DNA from: Bacteroidales bacterium UBA3824
GTDB taxonomy: Bacteria > Bacteroidota > Bacteroidia > Bacteroidales > UBA3824
Direction: 5' to 3'
Length of the DNA: 10,034 bases
Assembly (NCBI GenBank): GCA_002393195.1
Contig: DGIK01000076.1
Location: 1 to 10,034, forward strand
The notes under the pieces are model-generated. The model was not told the origin of the DNA, did not search any database, and was given only the letters and a program-made list of their open reading frames with translations. The translations under genes were made by a program, and so were the position numbers. Positions 1-7,494 of this stretch are shown here, one piece after another. How positions within the stretch are numbered: position 1 is the first letter of the stretch; each line of letters opens with the position of its first letter.

Positions 1-221
1 TGATGAATGCCTTCAAGTATGGTGCACCACCACATGGTGGTCTTGCTTACGGTTTGGATCGTTTCGTAAGCCTGTTTGCCGAACTGGACAGCATCCGTGA
101 CGTAATTGCATTCCCCAAGAACAACAGCGGCAGGGATGTAATGCTCGATGCACCAGGTGCTATTGATCAGGAACAGTTGGATGAGTTACAAATTGCCTTA
201 AATCCAAAAGCGGATGAGTGA
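1..221 (+). CDS. aspS: Aspartyl-tRNA synthetase, C-terminal fragment
   Basis: This is the last 72 or so residues of a class II aminoacyl-tRNA synthetase that charges tRNA-Asp in the cytoplasm; the rest lies before the window. Visible are class II motif 3 (GGLAYGLDR, with the ATP-binding arginine) and the typical bacterial AspRS tail, [16 protein letters not shown] followed by an EQLDEL stretch. The motif-3 arginine lies within the final 60 residues, as expected for bacterial AspRS, so the C-terminus looks complete and ends in TGA at 219-221. The ATG at position 3 is an internal methionine, not the start. The stop overlaps the start of the next gene by 8 nt, which implies co-transcription and probably translational coupling. 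LysRS and AsnRS share motif 3 but not the [16 protein letters not shown] tail. Confidence 0.95.
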   Translation, partial: MNAFKYGAPPHGGLAYGLDRFVSLFAELDSIRDVIAFPKNNSGRDVMLDAPGAIDQEQLDELQIALNPKADE

Positions 222-417
222 ACAGGAAATCAAGCATAGAGGCTACGACTGGAAACCACGTGTGCAACGTATTCTTAATACGGTGTTTCTCGTGCTGGCG
301 GCAGCTGGTATTGTCCAGTATTTCTTCAACGAAGGAGACCAAGGCAAGGCACTTACAATCATTGCCGTTGCGATGAGCCTGAAGATAGTTGAATTTATGA
401 TTCGTTACCTGGGATAA
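214..417 (+). CDS. Small two-helix inner-membrane protein of unknown function
   Basis: I do not recognise a characterised family. The 67-residue product has a charged N-terminus (residues 1-19, with K, R and a YDWKPRVQR stretch), a hydrophobic helix at about 20-38, a short acidic/polar turn (NEGDQGK, 39-45), and a second hydrophobic helix at about 46-66. This predicts a small helical-hairpin protein in the inner membrane with both ends probably cytoplasmic, since positive charges precede helix 1. The start ATG lies inside the last codons of aspS (ATGAGTGA overlap), and the stop is 3 nt before the porin GTG. A reading frame packed this tightly between two clear genes is very likely real. Expression probably depends on the aspS transcript and on ribosomes terminating there. 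The role is unknown; proximity to aspS or the porin does not establish one. Confidence 0.8.
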   Translation: MSEQEIKHRGYDWKPRVQRILNTVFLVLAAAGIVQYFFNEGDQGKALTIIAVAMSLKIVEFMIRYLG

Positions 418-420
418 AAC

Positions 421-2658
421 GTGAACAGACATTCCTTCTTCCTGATATTGCTGTTGGCATGTACGTCCGTTCATGCACAGAATGTCACCAGACAACTGTC
501 TAGTGACTGGGGAAGAAAATCTTCCGCTTCGTCAACTAAAAGTAGTGGTAATTCCAATAATAGCAAGAATAGTAAGGTTTGGGGACGTGACACAACCAAG
601 ACGGAAGTCAAGATTCCCATAGGTCAGTTTCAATGGAAAATTGACGAACGTCTTGGAACCGTCATACCAGCTGTCAATCGAGATACTGCTGTCCATAATT
701 TCCAGAACTGGAAACTGAATGACGGAATGAACGGCGAATACTCGAATTTGGGTAATGTAGGTTCCGCCCGACTTTCACGAATCTTTATGAATCGAAGGGA
801 GGAAAGGGATATGATGTTCCTGTCACCGTACGACTATTTCCGAGACGGCATCCAGGATTTCTATTTCACCAACACGTTGTCACCCATTACCAATCTGGCA
901 TATCACAGTATGGGTAACAAGATTACAGGTGAGGCTCGCGTTCGTGCATATTTTGCAACCAATATCAACAAAGTGTCCGGCATAGGTTTCAAACTTGACT
1001 ACCTGTATGGTCGTGGATTATACTCGCAACAACAGGTAAGTGAGTTTGGCGGTACAGTCTATGGCTATTATCGCGGAGACAAGTACAACATGCATGCGTA
1101 CATAAACGCCAATCACATGAAATGTGCCGAGAACGGTGGCATAGCGGATGACAGGTATGTCGTTACTCCTGATATCTTCCAGCGTAGTTTTGATGATCGC
1201 GACGTCCCAATCAACCTGAACGACACATACAATCGTAATGACGATCAGACCTACTACCTGTCCCAACGATATAATCTGGGCTATTATCAAGAAAGGCTTG
1301 TTCCCGACAGTCTGAAGCCAAAACCGCCAAGTGGTGCCGACCTGCTCCTGGAACTGCCTGACAGCATAAGGGACATGCTTATGAAAGACTCTGTTGCCCG
1401 GAAGAACGCCGTTGACTCGCTACTTGCAGATTGGGAATCCAAGCTGGTCAAGCCCAAAGACTATATACCCGTTGCAAGCATTATACACACACTGGATGTG
1501 CGTCATCTTAACCACGCCTTTTACGACAACGGATACAACAAGGATTATTGGACACGATATTACACTTACGGCTCAGGAAATATCGAGGACCACGCCACTG
1601 CACTTACGGTACGTAATACTTTGGGATTTGCAATGTGCGAGGGGTTCCGCAAGTGGGTTAGGATGGGAATTACATTCTTTGCAACCCACCAGTACCGCAA
1701 ATACGGACTGCCTGCCATTAACAACGGCACATCGTTCATGGATAATGTTAGTGAACACGATGTACTTATCGGTGGCGAAATAAGCAAGCGCAATGGCAAA
1801 CTACTGCACTACGATGTCAGTGGCGAGTTTTGTATTGTCGGAGAAAACGTCGGAGACATAAACATCGATGCACGCGGTGATTTGAACTTAGGCATATCGC
1901 AAAGGGACAGCCTGAATCTGGACCTCGGTTTCAAGTTCTTGAATCAGAATCCCAGTTATTTTTGGCGTCATTACCGCAACACCTACACTCAGTGGGACAA
2001 TGATGATTTGTCCAGACAGGTAACACTGCGCATGAATGCCGAGCTGAGATATTCCCGCACCAGAACACGCCTTCGCTTCGGCTTTGCCAATATCACTAAC
2101 TATACATATCTGCAGATTGTCAATACTCCCAAGTCAACCGCAAGTCCCGGCAGCACAACACCCTCAGACTTTACACATGATGCCTGCGTCATGCAGACAC
2201 CATCCAGCGTTCAAGTCCTTAGCGCATCATTGCTGCAGGATTTATCATGGAAGATAATACATTGGGACAACGAGATTACCTATCAGCACAGCACTGATAA
2301 ACAAGCACTTCCCCTACCTGCAATTAACATCTACTCCAATTTCTATCTACTGTTCCGTATAGCCAGGGTTCTACGTTGCCAGATAGGTACAGACCTTCGC
2401 TTCTTTACTAACTATATTGCACCTGACTACCATCCTGCATCCGGAATGTTTGCGGTACAGGACCCAGACAATGCACAGATAAAACTGGGATGCTATCCCA
2501 TTCTCAACGCCTATGCAAACTTTCACCTGAAACATTGCCGCATATATGTAAATGTAGCTCACACGACTTGCGGTAGCGGCAATCGTTTCCTGGTACCACA
2601 TTACCCCATGAATGGATTGAACGTAAATTTCGGTCTTTCATGGAATTTCTTTAATTAA
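421..2658 (+). CDS. Putative outer-membrane porin (Porin_10-like)
   Basis: This 745-residue protein is predicted to be an outer-membrane beta-barrel. It begins with a clear signal peptide (hydrophobic residues 6-13, predicted cleavage after VHA at 19). A Ser/Asn/Lys-rich low-complexity linker follows at about residues 28-50. The remainder resembles the Bacteroidota putative porin family (Pfam Porin_10 from memory). Shared features include a W-x-I-DER-x-GT opening, NLGN-x-GS, a FFTNT-like FYFTNT segment, LYGRGLY, ENGGIADD, and RYNLGYY. The protein ends with YPMNGLNVNFGLSWNFFN, whose alternating aromatic and hydrophobic residues and terminal aromatics suit a last barrel strand. GTG at 421 is chosen because it gives an intact signal peptide immediately behind the upstream stop. 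An LLAC sequence at 11-14 could be read as a lipobox, but cleavage by signal peptidase I looks more natural. The substrate is unknown. Confidence 0.85.
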   Translation: MNRHSFFLILLLACTSVHAQNVTRQLSSDWGRKSSASSTKSSGNSNNSKNSKVWGRDTTKTEVKIPIGQFQWKIDERLGTVIPAVNRDTAVHNFQNWKLNDGMNGEYSNLGNVGSARLSRIFMNRREERDMMFLSPYDYFRDGIQDFYFTNTLSPITNLAYHSMGNKITGEARVRAYFATNINKVSGIGFKLDYLYGRGLYSQQQVSEFGGTVYGYYRGDKYNMHAYINANHMKCAENGGIADDRYVVTPDIFQRSFDDRDVPINLNDTYNRNDDQTYYLSQRYNLGYYQERLVPDSLKPKPPSGADLLLELPDSIRDMLMKDSVARKNAVDSLLADWESKLVKPKDYIPVASIIHTLDVRHLNHAFYDNGYNKDYWTRYYTYGSGNIEDHATALTVRNTLGFAMCEGFRKWVRMGITFFATHQYRKYGLPAINNGTSFMDNVSEHDVLIGGEISKRNGKLLHYDVSGEFCIVGENVGDINIDARGDLNLGISQRDSLNLDLGFKFLNQNPSYFWRHYRNTYTQWDNDDLSRQVTLRMNAELRYSRTRTRLRFGFANITNYTYLQIVNTPKSTASPGSTTPSDFTHDACVMQTPSSVQVLSASLLQDLSWKIIHWDNEITYQHSTDKQALPLPAINIYSNFYLLFRIARVLRCQIGTDLRFFTNYIAPDYHPASGMFAVQDPDNAQIKLGCYPILNAYANFHLKHCRIYVNVAHTTCGSGNRFLVPHYPMNGLNVNFGLSWNFFN

Positions 2659-2669
2659 ATTTTGGTAGT

Positions 2670-3650
2670 ATGAAACAGATATCATGGGGTATAATCGGAT
2701 GTGGCGAGGTTACCGAGAAGAAATCAGGTCCGGCCTTCTCCTTGGTTGACGGTAGCAGCGTGGTTGCCGTAATGTCTCGCCGCGCAGAAAAAGCACGCTC
2801 GTATGCCGAACGCCACAATGTGCCTAAATGGTACACTGATGCACAGGCGCTAATCTCAGATTCCAATGTCAACGCTGTATATATAGCCACCCCACCATCC
2901 AGCCACGTCACATACGCAATTATGGCTCTCAAGGCAGGAAAGCCAGTATATGTCGAGAAACCATTGGCAGCCTCGTATATGGATTGTCAGCGCGTTATCC
3001 GCATTTCCCGTGAAACAGGCATTCCTTGCTTTGTCGCATATTATCGCAGATACCTGCCATATTTCCAAAAAGTAAAAGAATTGGTCTTGAACGGCAGTAT
3101 TGGACGTGTTATAAATGTACAGATTAGATTTTCCTGTCCACCACGTGATTTGGATTACAACAGTACCTCTCTGCCCTGGCGCGTACAACGAGATATTGCC
3201 GGTGGCGGATATTTCTATGACCTTGCACCACACCAGATAGATTTACTTCAAGAAATATTCGGTCCTATAGTACATGTTGCCGGCTATCACGCTAACCGTG
3301 GTGGACTATACAGCAGCGAAGATACAGTATCTGCTGCATTCAGTTTCCAGGACGGTCTGCCTGGCAGTGGTTCGTGGTGTTTCGTTGGACACGACAGCGC
3401 CCGTACAGATCGAATCGAGATAATTGGAGAGAAAGGCCAGATCTGCTTCTCGGTATTCACATACGAACCTATTGCCCTTACAACAAGTATGGGACGCCAG
3501 GAGATATGCGTCCCCAATCCCCCACATGTTCAACTACCCCTTATCCAGGAAGTAGTCAGACACCTTCAGGGACACAGTATATGTAACGCTGACTGCATTT
3601 CAGCGACATCTCCTAATTGGGTAATGGACAGAATATTGGGTAAGCTTTGA
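2670..3650 (+). CDS. Gfo/Idh/MocA-family NAD(P)-dependent oxidoreductase
   Basis: This is a complete 326-residue cytoplasmic dehydrogenase of the sugar/inositol dehydrogenase superfamily. The N-terminal Rossmann fold carries the dinucleotide loop GIIGCGEVT (residues 7-15). The family signature EKP lies at 96-98 (VYVEKPLA), where the lysine helps catalysis and cofactor binding. The C-terminal alpha/beta domain has GGGYFYDLAPHQIDL (178-192), which supplies the catalytic-type aspartate (D184) and histidine (H188). Length is slightly short for the family (usually 330-390) but no motif is missing. There is no signal peptide. It starts 11 nt after the porin stop, so it is probably the last gene of the aspS-led transcription unit. 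The substrate cannot be read from sequence; family members act on inositols, hexoses, uronates or related sugars. I see no clear hairpin terminator downstream. Confidence 0.9.
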   Translation: MKQISWGIIGCGEVTEKKSGPAFSLVDGSSVVAVMSRRAEKARSYAERHNVPKWYTDAQALISDSNVNAVYIATPPSSHVTYAIMALKAGKPVYVEKPLAASYMDCQRVIRISRETGIPCFVAYYRRYLPYFQKVKELVLNGSIGRVINVQIRFSCPPRDLDYNSTSLPWRVQRDIAGGGYFYDLAPHQIDLLQEIFGPIVHVAGYHANRGGLYSSEDTVSAAFSFQDGLPGSGSWCFVGHDSARTDRIEIIGEKGQICFSVFTYEPIALTTSMGRQEICVPNPPHVQLPLIQEVVRHLQGHSICNADCISATSPNWVMDRILGKL

Positions 3651-3660
3651 TTTTTTTATA

Positions 3661-3680
3661 ACATTATGCTACATTATTCT
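3661..3680 (+). repeat. Imperfect tandem 10-bp repeat upstream of the phosphohexomutase gene
   Basis: Two adjacent 10-mers, ACATTATGCT and ACATTATTCT, differ at one base. They lie just upstream of the candidate -7 element, so a bound protein would contact the same helix face one turn apart. Chance is also plausible in such AT-rich DNA. Confidence 0.4.
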
Positions 3681-3691
3681 ACCCATTTTTT

Positions 3692-3699
3692 TAACTTTG
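3692..3699 (+). promoter_or_regulatory. Candidate Bacteroidota -7 promoter element for the phosphohexomutase gene
   Basis: TAACTTTG matches the Bacteroidota housekeeping -7 consensus TAnnTTTG exactly, 39 nt before the ATG at 3739. This would give a leader of roughly 30 nt. I see no good TTTG at the expected -33 position; that space is occupied by the tandem ACATTAT repeat. It is the only promoter-like signal in the 88-nt gap after the oxidoreductase gene. Confidence 0.55.
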
Positions 3700-3738
3700 T
3701 AGTGAAAACAATACCATAAACCATAAATAAAAACTATC

Positions 3739-5481
3739 ATGGACAACGAACTAATCCAAAAATGCACCGCAACTGCCCAGCAGTGGATAGACTCCCCATT
3801 GTACGATGCCGAGACCAAGGCACAGGTACAGGCAATGCTCGATGCCGAGGACAAAACCGCCCTTATTGACGCATTTTACCAGAATCTTGAATTTGGAACA
3901 GGTGGTTTGCGCGGAATCATGGGTGCCGGAACCAACAGAATGAACAAATACATCGTAGGAATGGCCACACAGGGCTTTGCCAACTATATCAACAAGGCTT
4001 TCCCCGAGGGTGGCAAAAGCGTTGTAGTAGGTCATGACTGTCGAAACAACGGTCGTATGTTTGCAGAAAGCGTCGCAGCAATCTTCAGCGCAAACGGGAT
4101 CAAGGCATACCTGTTCGAAAGCCTTCGCCCGACACCCGAAATCAGTTTTGCCATCCGTCAGTTAGGTGCAGTTGCAGGCGTTAATGTAACCGCCTCGCAC
4201 AACCCCAAGGAATACAACGGCTACAAGGCATATTGGAACGACGGCGCACAGGTAGTGCCGCCTCACGACGTCAATATCGTCAAGGAGGCAGCCGCTGTGA
4301 AAGTCTCTGACATCAAGTTCAAGGGCAACCCCGACCTCATCGAAATGCTCGGCGAAGACTTCGACCAGATTTATTTGGACAAAGTGAAGTCCCTCACGCT
4401 CAGTCAGGACGACATCATTAAGCACAAGGACATCAAGATTGTCTATACCCCGATACACGGCTCGGGCGTAAGGCTCGTTCCCGAAATCCTCCGTCAGAAG
4501 GGCTTCGAAAACATCATCACCGTACCTGAGCAGTGCATCCCCGACGGCAACTTCCCGACCGTAATCTCGCCCAACCCTGAAAACGCCGAGGCTCTCACAC
4601 TCGCCATCAAACTCGCCAAGGAAAAAGGCGCGGATCTCGTGATGGCATCCGACCCCGACGCCGACCGCGTGGGCATCGCCGTAAGGAACAACGAAAACGA
4701 GTTTGTCCTGATGAACGGCAACCAGACCGCCGCAATCCTCACATACTACCTCCTCACAAAATGGAAGGAAAACGGCAAACTCGACGGCAAACAGTACATC
4801 GTGAAGACCATCGTAACCACCGAACTCCTGAAAGCAATGGCAGACAGGTTTGGCGTCAAGTATTACGACGTGCTCACCGGCTTCAAGTACATCGCTGAAA
4901 TCATCCGTGAAAACGAAGGCAAGACCACATTCATCGGCGGCGGCGAAGAGAGCTACGGCTACCTCGCAGGCGAATTTGTACGCGACAAGGACGCCGTAAT
5001 CGCTTGCTCGCTCATCGCTGAGGCTGCGGCTTGGGCTGCCGGCAAGGGCAAGACAATGTACCAACTCCTCACCGACATCTACCTCCAATACGGCTACTAC
5101 CAGGAGGCTTTGGTCAATGTTGTAAAGGAAGGCAAATCGGGCGCAGAGGAAATCCAGAAGATGATGGACGACTACCGCAACGACCCGCCGATGGTCATCA
5201 ACGGTTCGAGCGTGGTGATGATTAAAGACTACCTCACCCAGAAGTGCTCAAACCTCGAAGACGGCTCCGAAAGCCCCATCGAACTCCCAAAGAGCAACGT
5301 ACTCCAATTCTTCCTCGAAGACGGCTCAAAGATTTCAATCCGTCCTTCCGGCACCGAACCCAAAATCAAGTTCTACTTCGGCGTCAAGGAAGGATTCCGT
5401 GGTGCAGAGGCGCTCGACAACGCCAAGAAGGCCGCCCTCGACAAGATTGAAGCAATCAAGAAGGACATGAAACTCGTGTAA
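3739..5481 (+). CDS. pgcA: Alpha-phosphohexomutase (phosphoglucomutase/phosphomannomutase, PgcA type)
   Basis: This complete 580-residue cytoplasmic enzyme interconverts hexose 1- and 6-phosphates, feeding glycogen, nucleotide-sugar and glycolytic pathways. All four superfamily sites are present: the phospho-accepting serine in TASHNP (S153), the Mg2+-binding DPDADR loop (D305, D307, D309), the sugar-specificity loop GGGEESYG (400-407), and the C-terminal phosphate-binding RPSGTEPK (535-542). The N-terminal EFGTGGLRG and AGTNRMN segments match the roughly 580-residue type represented by B. subtilis PgcA. ATG at 3739 follows an A-rich leader with no Shine-Dalgarno. The gene stands alone between a candidate promoter and a strong terminator. 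Leu and Gly codon use changes sharply close to the S153 motif, although the protein looks intact on both sides. Whether glucose or mannose phosphate is preferred cannot be told from the sequence. Confidence 0.95.
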   Translation: MDNELIQKCTATAQQWIDSPLYDAETKAQVQAMLDAEDKTALIDAFYQNLEFGTGGLRGIMGAGTNRMNKYIVGMATQGFANYINKAFPEGGKSVVVGHDCRNNGRMFAESVAAIFSANGIKAYLFESLRPTPEISFAIRQLGAVAGVNVTASHNPKEYNGYKAYWNDGAQVVPPHDVNIVKEAAAVKVSDIKFKGNPDLIEMLGEDFDQIYLDKVKSLTLSQDDIIKHKDIKIVYTPIHGSGVRLVPEILRQKGFENIITVPEQCIPDGNFPTVISPNPENAEALTLAIKLAKEKGADLVMASDPDADRVGIAVRNNENEFVLMNGNQTAAILTYYLLTKWKENGKLDGKQYIVKTIVTTELLKAMADRFGVKYYDVLTGFKYIAEIIRENEGKTTFIGGGEESYGYLAGEFVRDKDAVIACSLIAEAAAWAAGKGKTMYQLLTDIYLQYGYYQEALVNVVKEGKSGAEEIQKMMDDYRNDPPMVINGSSVVMIKDYLTQKCSNLEDGSESPIELPKSNVLQFFLEDGSKISIRPSGTEPKIKFYFGVKEGFRGAEALDNAKKAALDKIEAIKKDMKLV

Positions 5482-5509
5482 GTTTTTTTAGGATTTCAAC
5501 ACTTCAATT

Positions 5510-5517
5510 TATATTCG
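5510..5517 (+). promoter_or_regulatory. Weak candidate -7 element upstream of the phosphatase-receptor gene
   Basis: TATATTCG differs from TAnnTTTG at one position and lies 64 nt before the next ATG. No convincing -33 TTTG precedes it. If used, the strong hairpin at 5525-5563 would sit in the leader of the new transcript. The alternative is readthrough from the phosphohexomutase gene. Confidence 0.25.
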
Positions 5518-5524
5518 CATGACT

Positions 5525-5568
5525 GCGAGTCAGTTCCTATTACCAAAAGGGCAACTGACTCGCTTTTT
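5525..5568 (+). terminator. Rho-independent terminator after the phosphohexomutase gene
   Basis: A perfect 11-bp inverted repeat (GCGAGTCAGTT at 5525-5535 with AACTGACTCGC at 5553-5563) encloses a 17-nt loop and is followed directly by TTTTT at 5564-5568. It lies about 45 nt after the stop codon. Only 13 nt separate the T-run from the next start codon. Confidence 0.85.
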
Positions 5569-5581
5569 ATAAACAATACCT

Positions 5582-7426
5582 ATGAAAAGATCGCGCTCAA
5601 TATTCAAACACGCACTCGCCATCACCATAGTAACATTTGTGGTGGTGGGGGTAGGCACGGCGGGCTATATCCTTTGGCAGATGCAACAGCACAGGGATAT
5701 GGTGGCGGCCGCGCATCAGGAGCGCGAGGATATGGCGGACCGCATCTGGAAGGCAAAGACCGAAAACTTCCAAAACGCCGTCCGCGACAATTCGGCGTGG
5801 GACGACCTTGTAGATTTCACCGAAAATTACGGCAAGCAGCCCGACGACTCCGCTTGGCTCGAAGACAATTTTGGCTATATGCTCAGTTCATACACAGCCG
5901 CAATGGTTGCCATTTTTGATGTTAACGGACGCTGCCTCTACTCAAAAGTTGCAGATGGATATGAGGATTTCGACTTTTTTTCGTTGGATTTTCTGATATT
6001 CTCCAAAAAATTCAAGGAGACCGGGCTTACCGACTTTTATATGTATAAGGACGATGTGCTGATGGAATTTTTTGGCGCGTCCATCACAACCTCCGCCGAC
6101 AACGAGCACCACGGCACGCCGAAAGGCTTTCTGCTGCTCTGCCGCGAAATCGACGACGAAGTAATCGAAGACTACCGAATCTCAGTCGGCGCCAAATCTA
6201 CAGTAATATCAGTACAGCACCAAGATTCACCAAGCAACAACAGCGAAGACATCATTGTCACCAAGAGTTTCAATAATTACAACAACCATAGCGAGGCGTA
6301 CATCTGCTCGGTATTTGAAAACACCGTAGAGAAATTCTTCGACGAGATGAAGCCGGTGTTCGGAATTTTTGCGCTCCTGTGCGTGATTGCGATGATCAAC
6401 CTCCTCGTATTTATGCGCCACAAGATGGTGAAGCCATTGTCGCTAATATCGGAATCTCTGTCGGATTCCGACCCTACCATCATCAACGACCTCGCCAAGA
6501 AGAAAAACGAATTTGGACAGATAGCATTGATGTTGCAGAAATTTTTTATGCAGCAAGAGGAGGTGAAAATCCAAAACGAAACACTCGTACTCCAAAGCGA
6601 GGAAATCCGCTCCATCAACGACGACCTCAACCAACAGAAAAACGACCTCGCCAAAGTGAACCTCCAAATCACCGACAGCATCGAGTACGCCGGGCGCATA
6701 CAGCGGTCAGCCGTAAGCCAGATAGAGACCGTCCGCGAACTATTCCCCGACAGTATGGTCATCTACCTGCCGAGGGACATCGTATCGGGCGATTGGTACT
6801 ACGTGGCGCAACTCCGCAACAAAAAGGTGGTCGTAGAGGCCGACTGCACAGGACACGGCGTGCCGGGTTCGTTGCTTAGTATGTTGGGCATCAGCGCGTT
6901 GAAGGACATCCTCAGTATGATGGAAATCAACGACGAGGCCATCCGCCCAGAGACCGTGCTCGAAAGGATGCGCACCACCATCAAGAAGACTTTGATACAG
7001 CAGTCGGACGACATTATGTCTATGAACGACGGTATGGATATGAGCATTGCCATCATCGAAAACGACAACTCCTCGCTGCGTTTTGCCGGTGCCAACCAAG
7101 CACTCTTCATTATGCGCGACGCCGAAATCATCAAACTAAAACGCAACCGTATGCCCATCGGCAACTACGTGCGCGAGACGCCATTTGAGGGCGAGGACTT
7201 CGCGCTCCAAAAAGGCGACGTGCTTGTATTTATGAGCGACGGCATCAAGGATCAGACCAACGCCGATATGGAGAAGTTTAGGTGGATGCGCTTGGAGGCG
7301 TTCCTCATCGAAAACTCCACACTCCCAATGCCCGCCCTCGGCGAAAAACTCATCCAGACCATCTCCCAATGGCAAGGCGACACCGAGCAGGTGGACGATA
7401 TGACAATGATTGGCATCAGAGTATAA
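5582..7426 (+). CDS. Membrane receptor with CHASE4-like sensor, HAMP-like linker and SpoIIE (PP2C) phosphatase domain
   Basis: This 614-residue signalling protein should dephosphorylate a Ser/Thr-phosphorylated partner, in known systems an anti-sigma-factor antagonist (STAS) protein. Order of parts: basic N-terminus; transmembrane helix 1 (about 11-32); a periplasmic region (about 33-255) with a CHASE4-like NSAWDDLVDF segment and a VAIFDVNGRCLYSK strand pair; transmembrane helix 2 (about 259-278); a HAMP-like and coiled-coil linker (about 279-370); and a SpoIIE domain (about 375-614). Metal-binding acidic residues are seen in VSGDWYY (D404), ADCTGHGVPG (D421), MSDG (D553) and EQVDDMT (D605/D606), so the phosphatase looks active. 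The ATG at 5582 precedes the expected positively charged membrane anchor. No kinase, STAS protein or sigma factor is encoded in the window, so its partner and signal are unknown. The CHASE4 call is from pattern memory. Confidence 0.88.
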   Translation: MKRSRSIFKHALAITIVTFVVVGVGTAGYILWQMQQHRDMVAAAHQEREDMADRIWKAKTENFQNAVRDNSAWDDLVDFTENYGKQPDDSAWLEDNFGYMLSSYTAAMVAIFDVNGRCLYSKVADGYEDFDFFSLDFLIFSKKFKETGLTDFYMYKDDVLMEFFGASITTSADNEHHGTPKGFLLLCREIDDEVIEDYRISVGAKSTVISVQHQDSPSNNSEDIIVTKSFNNYNNHSEAYICSVFENTVEKFFDEMKPVFGIFALLCVIAMINLLVFMRHKMVKPLSLISESLSDSDPTIINDLAKKKNEFGQIALMLQKFFMQQEEVKIQNETLVLQSEEIRSINDDLNQQKNDLAKVNLQITDSIEYAGRIQRSAVSQIETVRELFPDSMVIYLPRDIVSGDWYYVAQLRNKKVVVEADCTGHGVPGSLLSMLGISALKDILSMMEINDEAIRPETVLERMRTTIKKTLIQQSDDIMSMNDGMDMSIAIIENDNSSLRFAGANQALFIMRDAEIIKLKRNRMPIGNYVRETPFEGEDFALQKGDVLVFMSDGIKDQTNADMEKFRWMRLEAFLIENSTLPMPALGEKLIQTISQWQGDTEQVDDMTMIGIRV

Positions 7427-7448
7427 AATTTTTCGCAAGAAAATTTTT
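7425..7448 (+). terminator. GNRA-capped AT-rich inverted repeat, possible terminator or operator
   Basis: AAAATTTTTC (7425-7434) pairs with GAAAATTTTT (7439-7448), with one mismatch, around a GCAA tetraloop closed by C-G. It begins within the TAA stop of the phosphatase gene and ends in a T-run, so the RNA could act as a weak intrinsic terminator. It also overlaps the -33 element of the next promoter, so an operator role is possible. Confidence 0.5.
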
Positions 7449-7476
7449 GTTTAGAAAAAAATAATTATCATCTTTG
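7446..7476 (+). promoter_or_regulatory. Promoter of the toxin-antitoxin operon
   Basis: TTTG at 7446-7449 and CATCTTTG at 7469-7476 are separated by 19 nt, the spacing of Bacteroidota -33/-7 promoters (TTTG / TAnnTTTG). The -7 box has one mismatch. Transcription would start near 7483, giving a leader of about 12 nt before the ATG at 7495. Confidence 0.65.
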
Positions 7477-7494
7477 CACAAAAGAATCACCACT

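Noticed and set aside
505..570. Ser/Asn/Lys-rich low-complexity run in the porin as a possible frameshift or repeat expansion
   Set aside because: The frame continues cleanly into porin-family sequence. Polar linkers after the signal peptide are unremarkable in outer-membrane proteins.
1394..1783. 129-codon + strand frame inside the porin
   Set aside because: It is an out-of-frame reading of the porin, rich in Thr and Leu, with no start context or family resemblance.
4162..5088. 308-codon open frame on the - strand
   Set aside because: It lies wholly antisense to the well-supported phosphohexomutase gene, has low-complexity Val/Asp/Glu-rich composition, and arises from the C-ending codon bias of that half of the gene. 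No family motif is visible.
6277..6879. 161-codon - strand frame and 166-codon + strand frame
   Set aside because: Both overlap the SpoIIE receptor gene in other frames. The + frame is Arg/Pro-rich, as expected from a frame-shifted GC-rich gene.
7474..7494. Upstream in-frame TTG start for the antitoxin
   Set aside because: It falls inside the predicted -7 promoter box; the ATG at 7495 fits the predicted transcript better.
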